Assembly: GCA_007258455.2 (NCBI GenBank)
Contig: VDFB02193867.1
Span: 570,691,328 to 570,755,327 of the forward strand
Length of the DNA stretch: 64,000 bases
Source of the DNA: Sequoia sempervirens
Taxonomy: Eukaryota > Streptophyta > Pinopsida > Cupressales > Cupressaceae
Reading direction: 5' to 3'
The notes beneath the pieces are model-generated. The model was given only the letters and a program-made list of their open reading frames with translations, ran no database searches and was not told the origin of the DNA. Below are positions 1 through 11,248 of this stretch, in pieces. How positions within the stretch are numbered: the stretch's first letter is position 1; every line of letters begins with the position of its first letter. The position numbers and the translations under genes were made by a program.

Positions 1-1143
1 TATTGAAACCCTAGCATGCAGACAAAAAGGCAAAACTGATTGAATTATTTAAAAACCTGATTTGCTGATTGCAGCTGCTCTAGAATGATGAAGAATTTGT
101 ATGGCCAACCTCAGGAAGACATTTCCTAGTCTCAAAATTGTTGCACACTGATCCAGAGACCAAGGCGCCCATATGGTGTAGGTAGAAGACCAAAAATCAA
201 GGCTTCCAAGCTCACAGGAGAAGTACGGCCTCAAATCTGATTTGTACGGCCTTCACACAGCAGCAAATAAATCTGTACTATCTTGGGAAGTGCAAAAATA
301 GTCTAAGAATTGATGGCAGATGAAAAATATTCCCCTCTAGAAAGGAATCGATCCAAAACACTGACTATTAAGGACTCACAGTAAGATTTGTAATAACCTC
401 TGAGTGAAGTTATTCAACTGCGGGCAATAAATCAGCTGATATCTCATAGCCTCTGAATTGCAACACTGAAGATGGCTCGTTCTCCAATGCAAAAGACAAC
501 TGAAACCCCTGGCATCGTTCTCTGAAGGAAAAATTGATTAAAATCGATTTTCATAGCATAATGCTTGAAGTTTTTTCAAAGAAAACTTATATATTCTCAG
601 TTGGGTCGATTTCCTTCAAAAAGCACCATTTAAATAAAACTTGAAATTTCACTTTTAATTCTTCAATAGTTTGGACACCCCTTTTAATTAAAATAATTAA
701 TTGAAATGGCCCCTTCTTCATGATGGTCGACCCTCTTTAAAAAGTCACTTAAGTTATAATATTAAATTATATTATAACTTTATAATATTAGCTTCAACTT
801 AATTAATATTTATTTTGGCAAATAAATATTAATAGCTCTCTCAATATAAGTTCGATTAACGAACCGTTTGAAGCCGGATGATAAGTGACTAAAACTGCAT
901 ATGACCAGACCATACTACTAAAAATAGCAGGGGTGCTTTGCTGAGTGTCTCCACTTACTAAAAATAGCAAGTCAAGCAACTGATGTCCAAACAACTCCGA
1001 ACGAAATCCAAACTGAATGATTCTGCCAACTGAAGCCAAGCCAAGCTTCAACAAGACCCTCTATCCACCCTATCAGCCTACGAGGGTCACATAATAGGCT
1101 AATCTCAAGTTCTGAGAGATGTCAACTGGAAGGGGACATTACA
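1..1143 (-). mobile_element. LTR of a minus-strand retrotransposon (left end at or beyond the window edge)
   Basis: The right end reads ggggacattaca, the same terminus as at 13775, 22064 and 24729; on the minus strand this is the TGTAATGTCCCC start of an LTR. Sixty bases inside is the AGCCTA...TAGGCT stem shared with those LTRs, and at 955-970 a TTACTAAAAATAGCAA palindrome. The left end may be the tgaaaccctag at about position 4, but the other flank is not in the window, so no target-site duplication can be checked. No coding sequence is convincing; the short frames are LTR translations. It may be a solo LTR or one end of a larger element. Confidence 0.7.
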
Positions 1144-1810
1144 GAGTATGAAAGATTTATGGAGGATATGAATGTGAAAAGACAAGGTCAATATAAGAAG
1201 GGAATATGCAAGCATACTAGTATATTTATGTTATGGTAAATGAGAAGAGTGGTATCAAACAAGAGATCTAATTGATCATCAACCGTTGAAGAAGCAATGT
1301 TCAAGGTGGAACTTTTGGAAGCTAGTGCTTCCTAAAGAAGAGATTGGTGTCTCTTGCTAAGTTGGTGCTTATCTATGGGGTTTGGTGCCTCCAACAGGTT
1401 GGTGCTTATGAATTGTGGGGATTGGTATCTCCTGTAGGTTGGTGCCTACGAATTGTGGGGATTGGTGTCTCCAGTAGGTTGGTGCCCATGAAACTTGTAA
1501 GAGAGTTTCATATAATCAATATTTTGTTGTGATTTTCTCTCATAAGGATTTCTACATAAATGGTGTGTTCTTCTTGTTATTGATATTGTGCAATTGATGT
1601 TATTATGGTTGTTAAGTTGAAAAAGTAAAAGATCGTATTATACCGATTCACTCCCCACCCCCTCTTCCAACCCCCCCTCTCAATATAATCACGTACTTAT
1701 CACCTTTGTGTTGGGATTTTCCTATACTTAAAGTGTCTTGCAACCAATTAGACACAAGTCACTATGCATTGCAATGAGATTTTCCATTCTCATAGATGTA
1801 AGTTCGTTTA
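1144..1810. other. Copia-like debris with a roughly 41-bp tandem repeat
   Basis: No intact gene is visible. At 1341-1490 a unit of about 41 bp built on ttggtgcctacgaattgtgg is repeated three to four times with small changes. The AT-rich downstream part with a C-rich tract (1651-1680) resembles untranslated retrotransposon sequence, but no LTR pair supports this. Confidence 0.35.
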
Positions 1811-1829
1811 TTTTTAGAGAGTGGATAAA

Positions 1830-2847
1830 GCTATATGTGGACTAGTTCCTCTTAGCAGTAGAGGAACTAGAAATCTCTCAAAGAAGATGAATGGAAAGTG
1901 TGCACAATGGTCGTAGAGGTCCATAGATTGGCCACCAACTAGCCAACTTGGCTTGTGCCAAAGTGTGCCTATCAATCTTTGTTGAAGTCTTGTAGTCATC
2001 TAGTTCCATAAAATTAATCCTCTCAACTTTGATCAATGAAGCTTCCTCTAAACTACAAGTTGCTTTGAAGGCCTTCATGAGTCCATTCCTCACCTCGTGA
2101 TCATTAATGGGAAGAATTCTACCAATTTTTTTCACATACCATTTTAGATTCAAAGCATACACAACCATGTATTGAAGAATGTTCAACTTCTCCCACCTTT
2201 TCTTAATGATGGGGTGAATATGCTCATTGTACAACTCTAGGGGGGGCCTTTATCACAAATAGTGGCCTTCATTTGGCCAAGCATGCTATCAATTCACTCA
2301 TACATCTCCCCAGAACTAGGACTACTAGAATCCCCAAAGTTGATGACACTGAAAATAAGTTGTACAAAATTTGTGATGTATGCCACGTTCAACCAAAAAG
2401 TATCATTGATCATAGTCTCTTTCACCCTCTTCCCCCACTCAATCTTTGACTCCTTCCACTTGTTCCAATCCTATATCATAACCATAAGTTGCAATGGCTC
2501 TTGCAACTCAAACATTGTCTCTAGTAGAATGAAATAGGAAGCAAATTGAGTCCTAATTGGTTTGAAAAATTCCTTCTTTGTGAAGGTATAAAACAATGCC
2601 AATGAAATGTAGCGGTTGCAAATGAACATTTGCAGCTCCCTTGCATCCACCACTGCTTATTTCACCCACCCTTTTCCAATGTCTTTGAGTGCATTGTTCA
2701 TAGCATGCACATAGAGAGGTGTCCAATAGATGTGTTTATATGTAGATTGAATCAACACACTTGCTGCCTTGCAAACATTTGCCACATCAATAATCACTTG
2801 CACTACATTTTGAGGACCAAACTCCTCAATGGCCTCTTGTAGGATCT
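1830..2847 (-). pseudogene. hAT-family transposase fragment (DUF659-like region onward)
   Basis: The minus strand, read from 2847 down to about 1880, encodes in pieces a typical plant hAT transposase. First comes a segment with VVQVIIDVANVCKAA and IYWTPLYVHAMNNAL, matching the DUF659 block that ends in a conserved Asp and His. Next is a region with ICNRYISLAL and a phenylalanine-rich stretch. Last is the pre-dimerisation block with ASWWPIYGP. Frameshifts and stops (for example TAA after GKGWVK) break it. The N-terminal BED finger and catalytic core upstream are missing, because an LTR (TGTTGTGACC...) begins at 2848 inside the gene. I am confident of the family; the element is dead. Confidence 0.8.
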
Positions 2848-4130
2848 TGTTGTGACCTTTTCACACATTGCCCCATTCAAAATGGGGACCCCTAATTTTT
2901 GCTTCATTCTAGTCTTTTTGGGCTTTGTTTTGTTTCTTTCTCTCTCTATCTGCCTCTTGTCTGCTGTCTTCCTTTTCGGGGACGTGCCCGCCATTGAGCT
3001 TAAACGTGAAATTGGCCAGGTCTGAAAATTAGGGTTTCCATCTTTCTGGTTAGTCCGAGGTTGAGTAAGGTAAGTATATTGAAAATTGAGATTAACATTG
3101 TTGTCAGTGTGCTCCCAGCAAGCTTCCACTGAAATTTCATCAGATTCTGAGTACTTACTATTTTTAGTAAGTGTACAATTACAGGGAATCCTTCAACATT
3201 CTTGGAATTCCAACAGTCACACTGCGTCCGGGACATATCAAGCTGCTTGCGTGCAAAATTTGAACAAAAACAGACAACTTACTATTTTTAGTAGTACAGC
3301 TTCCGAAGCAAGTTTCAGGGCTTAGATCCAGAGTTTTTCAACGCATGTCTGGAGATTCCTTCTGGGTTTTCAGAGACCTTCGCAATGATGTAACATGCAA
3401 AATGAAATAACAACTTTCAGAATTCAGTCTTCCAGGGCTATTTTTCGGGTTTGCATGTTAGGGTTTTCTTTGCATGTCGGCATATTCTTTATGGGTTTTT
3501 CGAGAGCTTCGCGATGGTGTGACATGCAAACGGAGATGGTCACTCATTTAGGAACTTACTATTTTTAGCAGGTGCATCCCGGCGGCCGCCTCCCAGCACT
3601 TCAGAATCACGAGCTGATCGCAACGCAACAGAAACAAGAACAAGCGGAGATCATTTGGTATACATGCAGGACAAATTAGGGTTTCCAGCTTTGGGGCCCG
3701 AAAAGAGGGGTAAAAAGTCAGGATTTTCGAAAACCGGTGTATACCACCGCGATCAGCATCTTCCAAGCTATCTGCTGATAAAATTTGAGGGTAAACGGAG
3801 CACTTACTATTTATAGTAAGTCATTTCAGAAATAGGCTAAAAATAGCAAGTCAGCAGCAGGCACCAATGTCAGCAGGCAGGTCACGTGGTGAGGAGCGCG
3901 TCATTCAAGTTTCAAGTCAAACAAAGTTGTGGAGGTATCAGAAACGAGCAGTTACTATAAATAGCAAACTACCTTCAGAAATATGCTATTTTTAGCAAGC
4001 TAGCTCAAAATAGCAGTGTCAACAGGGTAACAAGGTCGCGAAGATGCAGTGTTCAAAATTTCAAAACGATTTGAGCCTCAAAGCTGTGAAAATCAAGAGA
4101 CTTACTATTTATAGTAAGAAGCTGGCGAAG
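2848..4130 (+). mobile_element. LTR-like 5' region of element A
   Basis: A new repeat starts with TGTTGTGACC at 2848, abruptly interrupting the hAT reading frame. Just inside is the inverted repeat ccccatt-caa-aatgggg (2871-2888). The region carries the palindromes found in the minus-strand LTR family of this window (3155, 3279, 3556, 3804, 3952, 4102), and two diverged copies of a roughly 120-bp unit around gcatgtcgg...cttcgcgatgg (about 3340-3400 and 3460-3530). The 3' border of the LTR, the primer binding site and the partner LTR were not found, so 4130 is only where the palindrome-bearing part ends. Confidence 0.5.
3155..4117. promoter_or_regulatory. Cluster of six palindromes resembling extended MADS-box sites
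   Basis: TTACTATTTTTAGTAA or TTACTATTTATAGTAA occurs perfectly at 3155, 3804 and 4102, with one- or two-base variants at 3279, 3556 and 3952; half-copies ctatttttagcaag and ctaaaaatagcaag lie near 3985 and 3835. The core CTA(A/T)4TAG is the known MEF2-type/C(A/T)8G site of MADS-domain proteins, and the TTN...NAA flanks match the extended plant CArG consensus. Binding is inferred. The same sequence could equally be a structural palindrome. Confidence 0.5.
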
Positions 4131-4177
4131 GCGAAGAAAAAGTGACTAAGTCTGAGGAATATCCACCTCCACCTTGA

Positions 4178-5195
4178 AAATGCGCCCACCTCAAGTCATA
4201 CATGCAAAAATATTCCAAGTGAAAGTTTCATCCTCCTACCTGTGCTAGATGCGCCCATTTTAGCCTTGAGGTTAAAAGAAAATATTCTAAGTCAAGGTTT
4301 TATCCTGCATCACCCTCCATTTGCGCCCTCCTTGCAAGCAAAGTAATAAAAAAATTTAAATATCAATATCCACCTGCCTAGGCAAAATGCGCCCACTTTG
4401 AGAGTTTGATGAAAAAAAAAATCCTAAGGCATGCTTCATTCCTCTCTACCTCCCATATGCGCCCATCTCCTAGCTAGTATGAAATGCGCCCAAAAGTCAA
4501 AGAGGAGTCAACAAGCTTTCATCCACTTGACATGCTGAAATGCGCCCACCTCTCAAGAAAGTCAAGGAGTCAACAAGTTTTCATCCTTCACCTAGTACCA
4601 AATGCGCCCTCAAGACATGCAAAATATTTTCTAAGTATAAACTTTTATCCTCCATCACCCTCCATATGCGCCCATCTTAAGGGGTTCAAAGATTTAAAGA
4701 AGGAATCAAGGGCGTTAGAATCTCATCCACCTCACCATGCTATTTGCGCCCATGTTTAGAAGTCAACAAGTCAAGGCTGGGCGTTGGAAATGTGTTATTC
4801 TCCTCTACATGCTATATGCGCCCAAGTGGGGCCATGTGAAGACAAAACAAAGAAGCTCAAGAGTCACGTTGAAAGGCTTTATTCCTCGTCATATGCGACC
4901 ATCCTTTTCTCATACTAAAATGGGCCCAAGTGTGTAAGGTGGAGAAGTGATTCAAAATTTTGTCTAAGGCAAGTTGAATATTCTTTTTCAAAAGCCAAAT
5001 GCGCCCAAGGCATAAGGTGATGCTGGGCGTGGTCAATATTCTTCTTCAAGTGTCAAATGTGCCTAAGGTGGTGAGGTAAAATACAAGGTGGTGAAAACAA
5101 ATTTGATGCTAGGCGTTGGAAATTTAATGAAAAATAATATGCTAGGCGTTGGAAATTTCTAAATAAAAGTGTCCATGGTATAAAATGCGCCCAAG
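4178..5195 (+). repeat. Irregular array of about 16 ATGCGCCC motifs
   Basis: The octamer ATGCGCCC, usually preceded by A-rich sequence and followed by acct or aagg, recurs every 25-125 bp from 4181 to about 5190. Examples lie near 4181, 4251, 4387, 4457, 4484, 4540, 4600, 4666, 4815, 4998 and 5186; decayed forms (gcgacc, gtgcct, gggccc) lie near 4892, 5057 and 4920. The sequence between copies varies around phrases such as aagtcaaggag and tttcatcctcc, so this is a degenerate long-period repeat rather than a simple satellite. A related motif gctgggcgttggaa occurs at 4780, 5105 and 5140. No coding frame spans it. Confidence 0.7.
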
Positions 5196-6681
5196 GTAAT
5201 GGAAATAATTTTCTAAGTGAGTTGATGAAATAAAATTTTCCTCACAGGCAAGGTGAACGAAGTTGAGTAAAAATTTCCTATGGCGAAAATTTCGAAATGC
5301 AAAATGATTCACAAAATTTTTTTCTAAGGCAAAATATTTTCTTCCTTAAGAAAATACGCCTAGACATGAGGGTGGTGAAATTTTCTTGAAGCACGAGTGA
5401 ATTTTCTAGTGATGAAGTCAGAAGATGTTGGCAGTACAAGAACAATAAAAAAACTTCCAAGTCAGAGCAACACAAAATACTCAGAGATGTGAAGAAACGG
5501 GTTAAATTTCATAAGGAGATATTTTTCTAAAGTTCAAAATTTTAAAATTTAAATGAACCCGTTCGTTGTGTACCCATGGATTCGACAAATTCTAGAGAAA
5601 ATTTTCTTCTGGGTACTGAAGATCTTCGATGAGAAATGGATTTCTATGTCTTCTGCACTTCGCCAACGCCTTTCAGAGATGAAGAATTTAATCAGTGCTC
5701 GAATTGTAAAATTTTCCTAAGGGAGAATTTAAAATTTTCTAAGGAAAAGTGAGTAAAATGTGTTTTCAAGATGAATTTTTCTAGACGACAAATTTGAAGT
5801 GAATTGCCTAGATGATTTTGATTGAGTTCTTCACAGATGAATTTTCCTGAGCGTCAGGGGTGATTAAAATTTAAAATTTGCAAGACATAACTTCGGCTGG
5901 TGAATGGAAATTGTTAAAAGATGAATTTAAATTAAAGCATTTTCGAAAGAGAATTCAAATGCTCCAGTCAAAGTTGAACTTCTAGAAGATCAAAGATTCC
6001 TGACGTCGAAAGACAAGTGTCAAAAATGCCAGAGGAGGGAAATTCGAATGGAGTAGTGGAGATTTAATACAGTGGCTAAACTTAGCCTTCTTCTAGAATT
6101 CGAATTCCCTATATGAGCTGAGGACTATTCATTTCTTTTTCACAGCTGAAGAAGTTCGAATTTGCTCTGAGTCCAGTGTTGCAGTTGCTGAAGTTGAAGT
6201 GGAATATTCGAGTTGCTGAAGTTGAAGTGGAAGATTCGATTTGCTGAGTTGAGTGTGAAGATTGAAAATTGCTATGGCTGTAACTGTTGAAGAAGTTCGA
6301 ATTTGCTTGAAGAAAGTTTGTAGCTGAAATTTATTGAAGAAAGTTCGACTTGAAGAAAGAAGAGAATCATTGTGTGCTGAGGCTCAAATTAATTTGCATT
6401 GTGGCTGCAACTTCGAAAGTGAATATTGTTGAAGTTGAAGATTGTTGAAGTGCCGAACTTGCTAAATCTGATTTGAAGTGTAGTGCGAATTTACAAAGTT
6501 GAAGTTGCTGAAGCTTGCTTAGAAATTTCTTTCTAAGTGTCGAAAGCTCGAAATTGTGAAGGAGAAGTTGAGGTTTGCAGATGAATACGGTGTTGCAACT
6601 TCTTAAGTTTTTAAAAGTCAACTGGCAGCCCCTGCACAATCTTTTATTTTATTTGTTATTTGCTGATGGCTGTTTATTGTT
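5196..6681 (+). other. Long non-coding leader of element A
   Basis: This is AT-rich DNA with many aaaattt(c/t) words and no open frame over 100 codons. At 6170-6240 a unit of about 35 bp containing gttgctgaagttgaagtgga is duplicated, and gaagttgaag words continue to about 6520. The last bases before the long frame are ttattgttttgcag followed directly by ATG, a good 3' splice acceptor (pyrimidine-rich tract plus CAG). The ATG may therefore lie at the start of a spliced exon. No donor could be assigned. Confidence 0.5.
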
Positions 6682-9600
6682 TTGCAGATGGCTGAGGTTA
6701 GAGCAACTGGCAAAGACAACAATGGTGCATCCAGGCAGGCTATTATCAAGAAGCTGAGCAAGCCATTTATGCCAGAGTCAAAGTTCACTTTGAAGTTGGG
6801 CAAGGTGGCTGATACCAATTTGGGTTCTTTCAACTTGGAGACTTTCAAGAATAAAATACTGGGAATTGGTAATCATCAACCTTCGACCACTTTACACAAC
6901 ATTGTTCGAAGTGGATTATATGCGGCTGCTAGTTTCCCACCAGCTAGTCAATGTTCGGAGCTGATGATGGAGTGCACCAACTGCTATGAGAAGGATCACA
7001 AATCAATTATGTCACCAGATGGTCAAGTGCTCGCCAACCTGACTCCTGATGCTATCGGCGAAGCTTTCGGAATTCCAGTGCACAAGAAGATGATTTACAA
7101 ATCAAGGGAGCGAGTTGAACGAATGTATGCTTCTGCATTCGAGAGATGTATAGAGACGATCAATACTCGCTGGATGAGCAACCCCAGGCCCTCTCGTACG
7201 AAGCTGCCAAGGCAAATTATAGCAGATGATTTGAAGCAGGAGTATTGTGATCTTATCATGATGCTGAGTAGAGTTGGAGGTTGCCCTCAAGCATTCATTT
7301 TTGAGCCATGGATGTTCTATTACATCAACCTCGTGCTGGACGGAAAGGAGTACATTGACTGGGCCAAAATGATCAGTGACAATTTGCACGAGCAGCTCCT
7401 GAGCTTGAGAAGAACGAAGACTTTTTACATGGGCTCTTACATCATTTACATGCTGGCCCGTATGACGAAGTACAGAGGAATCTCATATAAGGAGCCTGTT
7501 GGTTGTGGTTCCCACCAATTCAAAATTCATGAGGCTTGTCTGCAGTTGCATCTGGCAAGCACCACTCATTACAAGCGTGTCAACAACGCTTTTACCATGC
7601 ACATCACGGGGTCACTTCAGGAGCGGATGCACCACAGGATCTCAAGGGAAGCCCAAGAATTGATTGAGAGGTATGGGTGCTGGTTTATACAGTTTCCAAA
7701 GTTTTCTTACATCAGGTTGCAAGGATTTTCTTCATATCCATATAGGCTGCCTAAGTACCAAACCAATAGAATATTGATGTTAGAAATATTGAGGCAACTC
7801 GTTGCCTACGATAAGATTTAGAAGAAAAAGAAGAAGGGAGGTGTTGACTTCCCAATTGTCATGGGCAATTCGGATGAAGTGTGTCCTTCATTACAGGCAG
7901 CTAGAGAAGCTGAGAGTGAGCTTCAGTTTTATCGCTTTTCCTATCACACTAGCCGACAGCACTATGATCCACATAACAATATCAGATGGGTACTATCAGA
8001 AGAATTTAAACATAAGGCAAACATTGAGGATTATTGGGCTGGTGCATCAAACGAGGTTGAAATCAGGAAGCGAGTCTTCTCTAGGTTGCTATTGAGTATG
8101 ATTAGGGAGTGTGAAGTAATTCCAGTACCAGACCAAGTGAGCGAGGACATGAATGTTCTCCATCCAGATTATGAGGCAGTGAGAGATACCCCACTTCCAC
8201 TCCCGGATTGGTCAAAGCTAGAGATCGCCGATTTGGACACACTTTCCATCCCAGTATTGACATTTACCAGAGCATGGGTTGATAGGCATGTGAGTAGGTT
8301 GAAAAGTATGTCGATTGCATTGACTTACAATTTGATGGGAGATCACAGGACACCCACTACCGGCAGGAAGAAATAGATAACTCGAGGTCTAGAATCTCAA
8401 AGGAAGGAGCCAGTTCGACAGGAGCCAGTTCAACCAGAGCCTCCACGAGTTGAGTCACCCACGCCATTGGAGGCACGTTCTCCAAGCATACAGGAGGTTT
8501 CCCTTTTTGCTGATCAGAGAAATGCATTGAATCAGGTACAAGTGGTACACGAAGAAAATCGGCCACCACGGAGAGAGTCAGTTGGCTAGAGTGTCAACAC
8601 ACCTACTAGAGATGATCAGCAAACTGATGAGGGGATTGCTCCTGACACTCAGCTTCAGCGTGAGTTGGAGACGGCTTTAGAGGATGATGATATTGTGTCA
8701 GGAGATACTCAGCCACTTGAGGCCGATGAGCCTCGCCAGAATGATATCAAAGTTGAACAAGTCCGTGAAGTAGAGGCACGAGAACAGCAGCCATTTGTCA
8801 TACATCATGATGTACCTGATTGGCTCAGGGATAGTATGAGAAGGAGCCCTAGTGAAGAGATTGATCCAGCAATCGAGATGGAAGAGTTTCTAAACAGAAT
8901 CAACGCGCCTCCACAAAAGAAGAGAGCACGAAAGTTTTCAAAGATATCCACTGATGAGGATGGTTCCCGCACCCTTCACATGGCAGTGCCACAAGTTGAT
9001 TGTGATCGAGACAAAGTAGTACCAGAGAACTACATGGTCACAACTTTGGAGTTAGGACGCCCCACAGGTGCACAGATTGTCGAAGAATGTGATAATTCCT
9101 ATCAAGCACTCAAAGAAAGGTTGTTTAAGAAAGAAGGGAAGTATAAAAAATTAAAAAGAGAGCACAAGACTTTGATAGGGTATATGCAGCAGTTGTCTCA
9201 ACCTTGTGGGCAAGTGATTCCAGCGATAGAGCTTCCAACAGAGATATCTAGGGAGTCAGTTAACAGCTTGTTGGAGTTGGGGAAGATGGCACAGGAGGTA
9301 GATAAGTGGGTTACAGGAGTTCTTGCTAAGACAGAAAAGTTCATGGAAGACCTTGCTCATTCCTTCCACCAGGCTTCCAATATTGCAGCACGTATGGAGG
9401 CAGTTGATTAGGCCTAGGGCGATGCTTCAGTGTATCAGAGCAAAGTTATCCAGCGTCTGAGGGCATTGATGCATACTCCTTTGCAGATGTTGATTGACGG
9501 AGGAGTCATTCAGGAGGGTGATAGGTATAATTTTGCTGGATGGTACTCTTCAGTAGTCACAGGATGTGGTTTCTTTGACGCAACACAGGAGGATTCAGCT

Positions 9601-9999
9601 AGAGTCAGGAAGGCTATGATGAATATTGTTGATGGGGTCCTAAACACTTTGGAGGCAATATTTTCTAGACGGCTGAATACTAATGAGGTGACTACTGATA
9701 GACTGAGGAGTAGGCTGCCACCTTTCTTTTCAGAGGTGAAGACTTTCATGCAGGATGACTTTGAGAACATTTCTACTTTCTCCAGCTTGATTCAGAGTAC
9801 ACAAAATGCTTTCGCTGCTTGGAGAAAATCTTGCACGCGGCATGCACAGTCAGTCACGATGTTAGAGTTTTAGCTAGATCATATTCCACCTATCTCAGTT
9901 CAGGAGGTCGAGGCCGTGCTTTCCAGGTGCATTGAGTTTGCTGCCAGGGAGAAGGAGAATGGGAATGCACTTCTGGATGATGACCTTCTGGAGGACTAA
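6682..9999 (+). pseudogene. Long ORF of element A: 1,105 codons with six in-frame TAG codons, unknown function
   Basis: One frame runs from ATG at 6682 to TAA at 9997-9999 without a frameshift. It is broken only by TAG at 7819, 8374, 8587, 9409, 9415 and 9871; no premature TAA or TGA occurs. Residues 1-380 are a globular, Trp/Tyr-rich domain with the block GQVLANLTPDAIGEAFGIP and the block FEPWMFYYINLVLDGKEYIDW. This faintly recalls plant mobile-domain or large retrotransposon-derivative proteins, but I cannot name it. Residues 380-570 form a second block. A Pro/Glu/Gln-rich acidic linker follows, then a basic KKRARK patch near 750 and helical, coiled-coil-like regions to the end. No zinc knuckle, protease, RT or integrase is seen. 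It is probably the gag-position or captured ORF of a non-autonomous LTR element. Confidence 0.6.
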
Positions 10000-10760
10000 T
10001 TGTGGGCATTAATTGCCTTTACTATTTTGGGAGTGAGTGGGAATCTTTGATTCATTTAATGTACCACTCCCTATTCTGGCAGTTTTTAGGGTTAGGGCTG
10101 AGGTGGTTCGATCTGAGCCTTTGATTTGATTGTAATCTGAGCCATCCATCGGACTAGGCTATCTATAAAAGGGGGAGTCCCCCTCATTTGTACCTCATTA
10201 GAAATTAGAAATTAGAGATTAGAATTGAGATTAGCATTGAGGAGACACTAGAGAGTAGGCATTTTGATAGCATAGTGTGGAGAAGAAGGAAAGTTTTCCT
10301 TTGAAAACTTTTGTAGAGATTGTTGTGTAAAACTTTCATGATAATAGATCTTTTCATTGATGGTGGAATTCGTCTTTGTTATGGATAGCTAGCAAGGTCT
10401 CTTCACCCCTTCGGATCCAAGTAGCATAAAGTAGCTTCAAGTAGGAGTAATTTTCATTTCATGCAAGTAGTTAATTGTGGATTTGTGGTGTTTTATTGAG
10501 GTGGATTTATTTCATTCCATACCACTAGCAACTTGTTGATGACAAGTTCGCCTTGTGTGGTCGACTGGAAATTATTTTGAGTTTAACTTCGATTGTGATT
10601 TGTATACTTATATGCGTCGTCTTGATGGTATATGTATGCTAAATTGTAATCTGAATATCTTCTGCTATCCCTTTGAAGATTGCACCAATTTTGCCGAAGT
10701 TGTCCGACGTGAGGCTAGGTGAAATTCGGTTGAAGTCTACTGAAGTCGAGCTCCACATAT
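10000..10760 (+). promoter_or_regulatory. TATA-bearing 3' flank of element A (candidate 3' LTR)
   Basis: Immediately after the terminal TAA the sequence reads TGTGGGCATTAATTG, a possible LTR start. About 160 bp in is ctatctataaaaggggga (about 10159-10176), a strong plant TATA box, followed by a GA-rich leader with repeated attagaaattaga words (10200-10240). This is the layout of a Pol II promoter in an LTR or gene start. No second copy exists upstream of the ORF in this window, so the LTR identity is unproven. No coding potential is visible up to 10760. Confidence 0.4.
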
Positions 10761-10899
10761 CTTGCATTTAGAATAGAATTCAGAACCATCTCTCCCTTAT
10801 ACTCATTTACTTTCAGTCCATTCCTAGCTAGCTTTAGGAAAACACACCTTACTGCCAAATCTTACGCGCAAAATCCCCTTCAAATCATCAACCTTGTCG

Positions 10900-11169
10900 T
10901 TAACTACAAGACCTTTTGAACAATTGTGTAAGTCCCCTCGTAAAAACAGCAAAATCACATCAAGCCAACTGAGGGTATTCTATTGCATTATCGGAACCTT
11001 GGAGTTGAAAGCATGAACTCACTCGCAATCTTAGCATGCTGAATACTTTGTTCAAGAGAGGATAGAGTATTCGTTGGGAAACTTTATTCTGTGTTGGTGC
11101 AGTCTCAAAAATCACGTCAACAGATCTGAAACTAGAAGTCAGTATATTTATGTTTCCCTTAGCAATCAA
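10900..11169 (-). pseudogene. Unidentified coding-like fragment
   Basis: The minus strand has an open stretch (11169 to 10960) with natural-looking composition. Its features include NINILTSSFRSVDVIFE, a hydrophobic helix-like LLNKVFSMLRLRVSSCF and, after one stop, CDFAVFTRGLTQLFKR in the same frame. It could be an exon of a host gene or of an element's ORF. I do not recognise the family. Neighbouring sequence to 10780 also gives protein-like text in another frame, but with stops. Confidence 0.25.
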
Positions 11170-11248
11170 TTGCTCACAAGAAGTAATGTCTATCAGTGCA
11201 TGAAACTATAATAATGATGAGATCAAAGAAGGTATATAGAAAAGGAAA

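Noticed and set aside
1251..1262. tggtatcaaac as a primer binding site
   Set aside because: No LTR end precedes it and no partner LTR was seen; likely coincidence or debris.
6682..9999. Alternative nuclear genetic code with TAG as glutamine
   Set aside because: Neighbouring ORF remnants use TAG as an ordinary decay stop and the window is otherwise standard plant DNA; methylation-driven CAG decay explains the pattern more simply. Kept only as something to test.
2843..11127. gatct at 2843-2847 and 11123-11127 as a target-site duplication bounding element A (also tatct at 10758)
   Set aside because: A 5-mer is expected by chance over 8 kb, the hAT frame does not resume after either site, and LTR ends are not clear.
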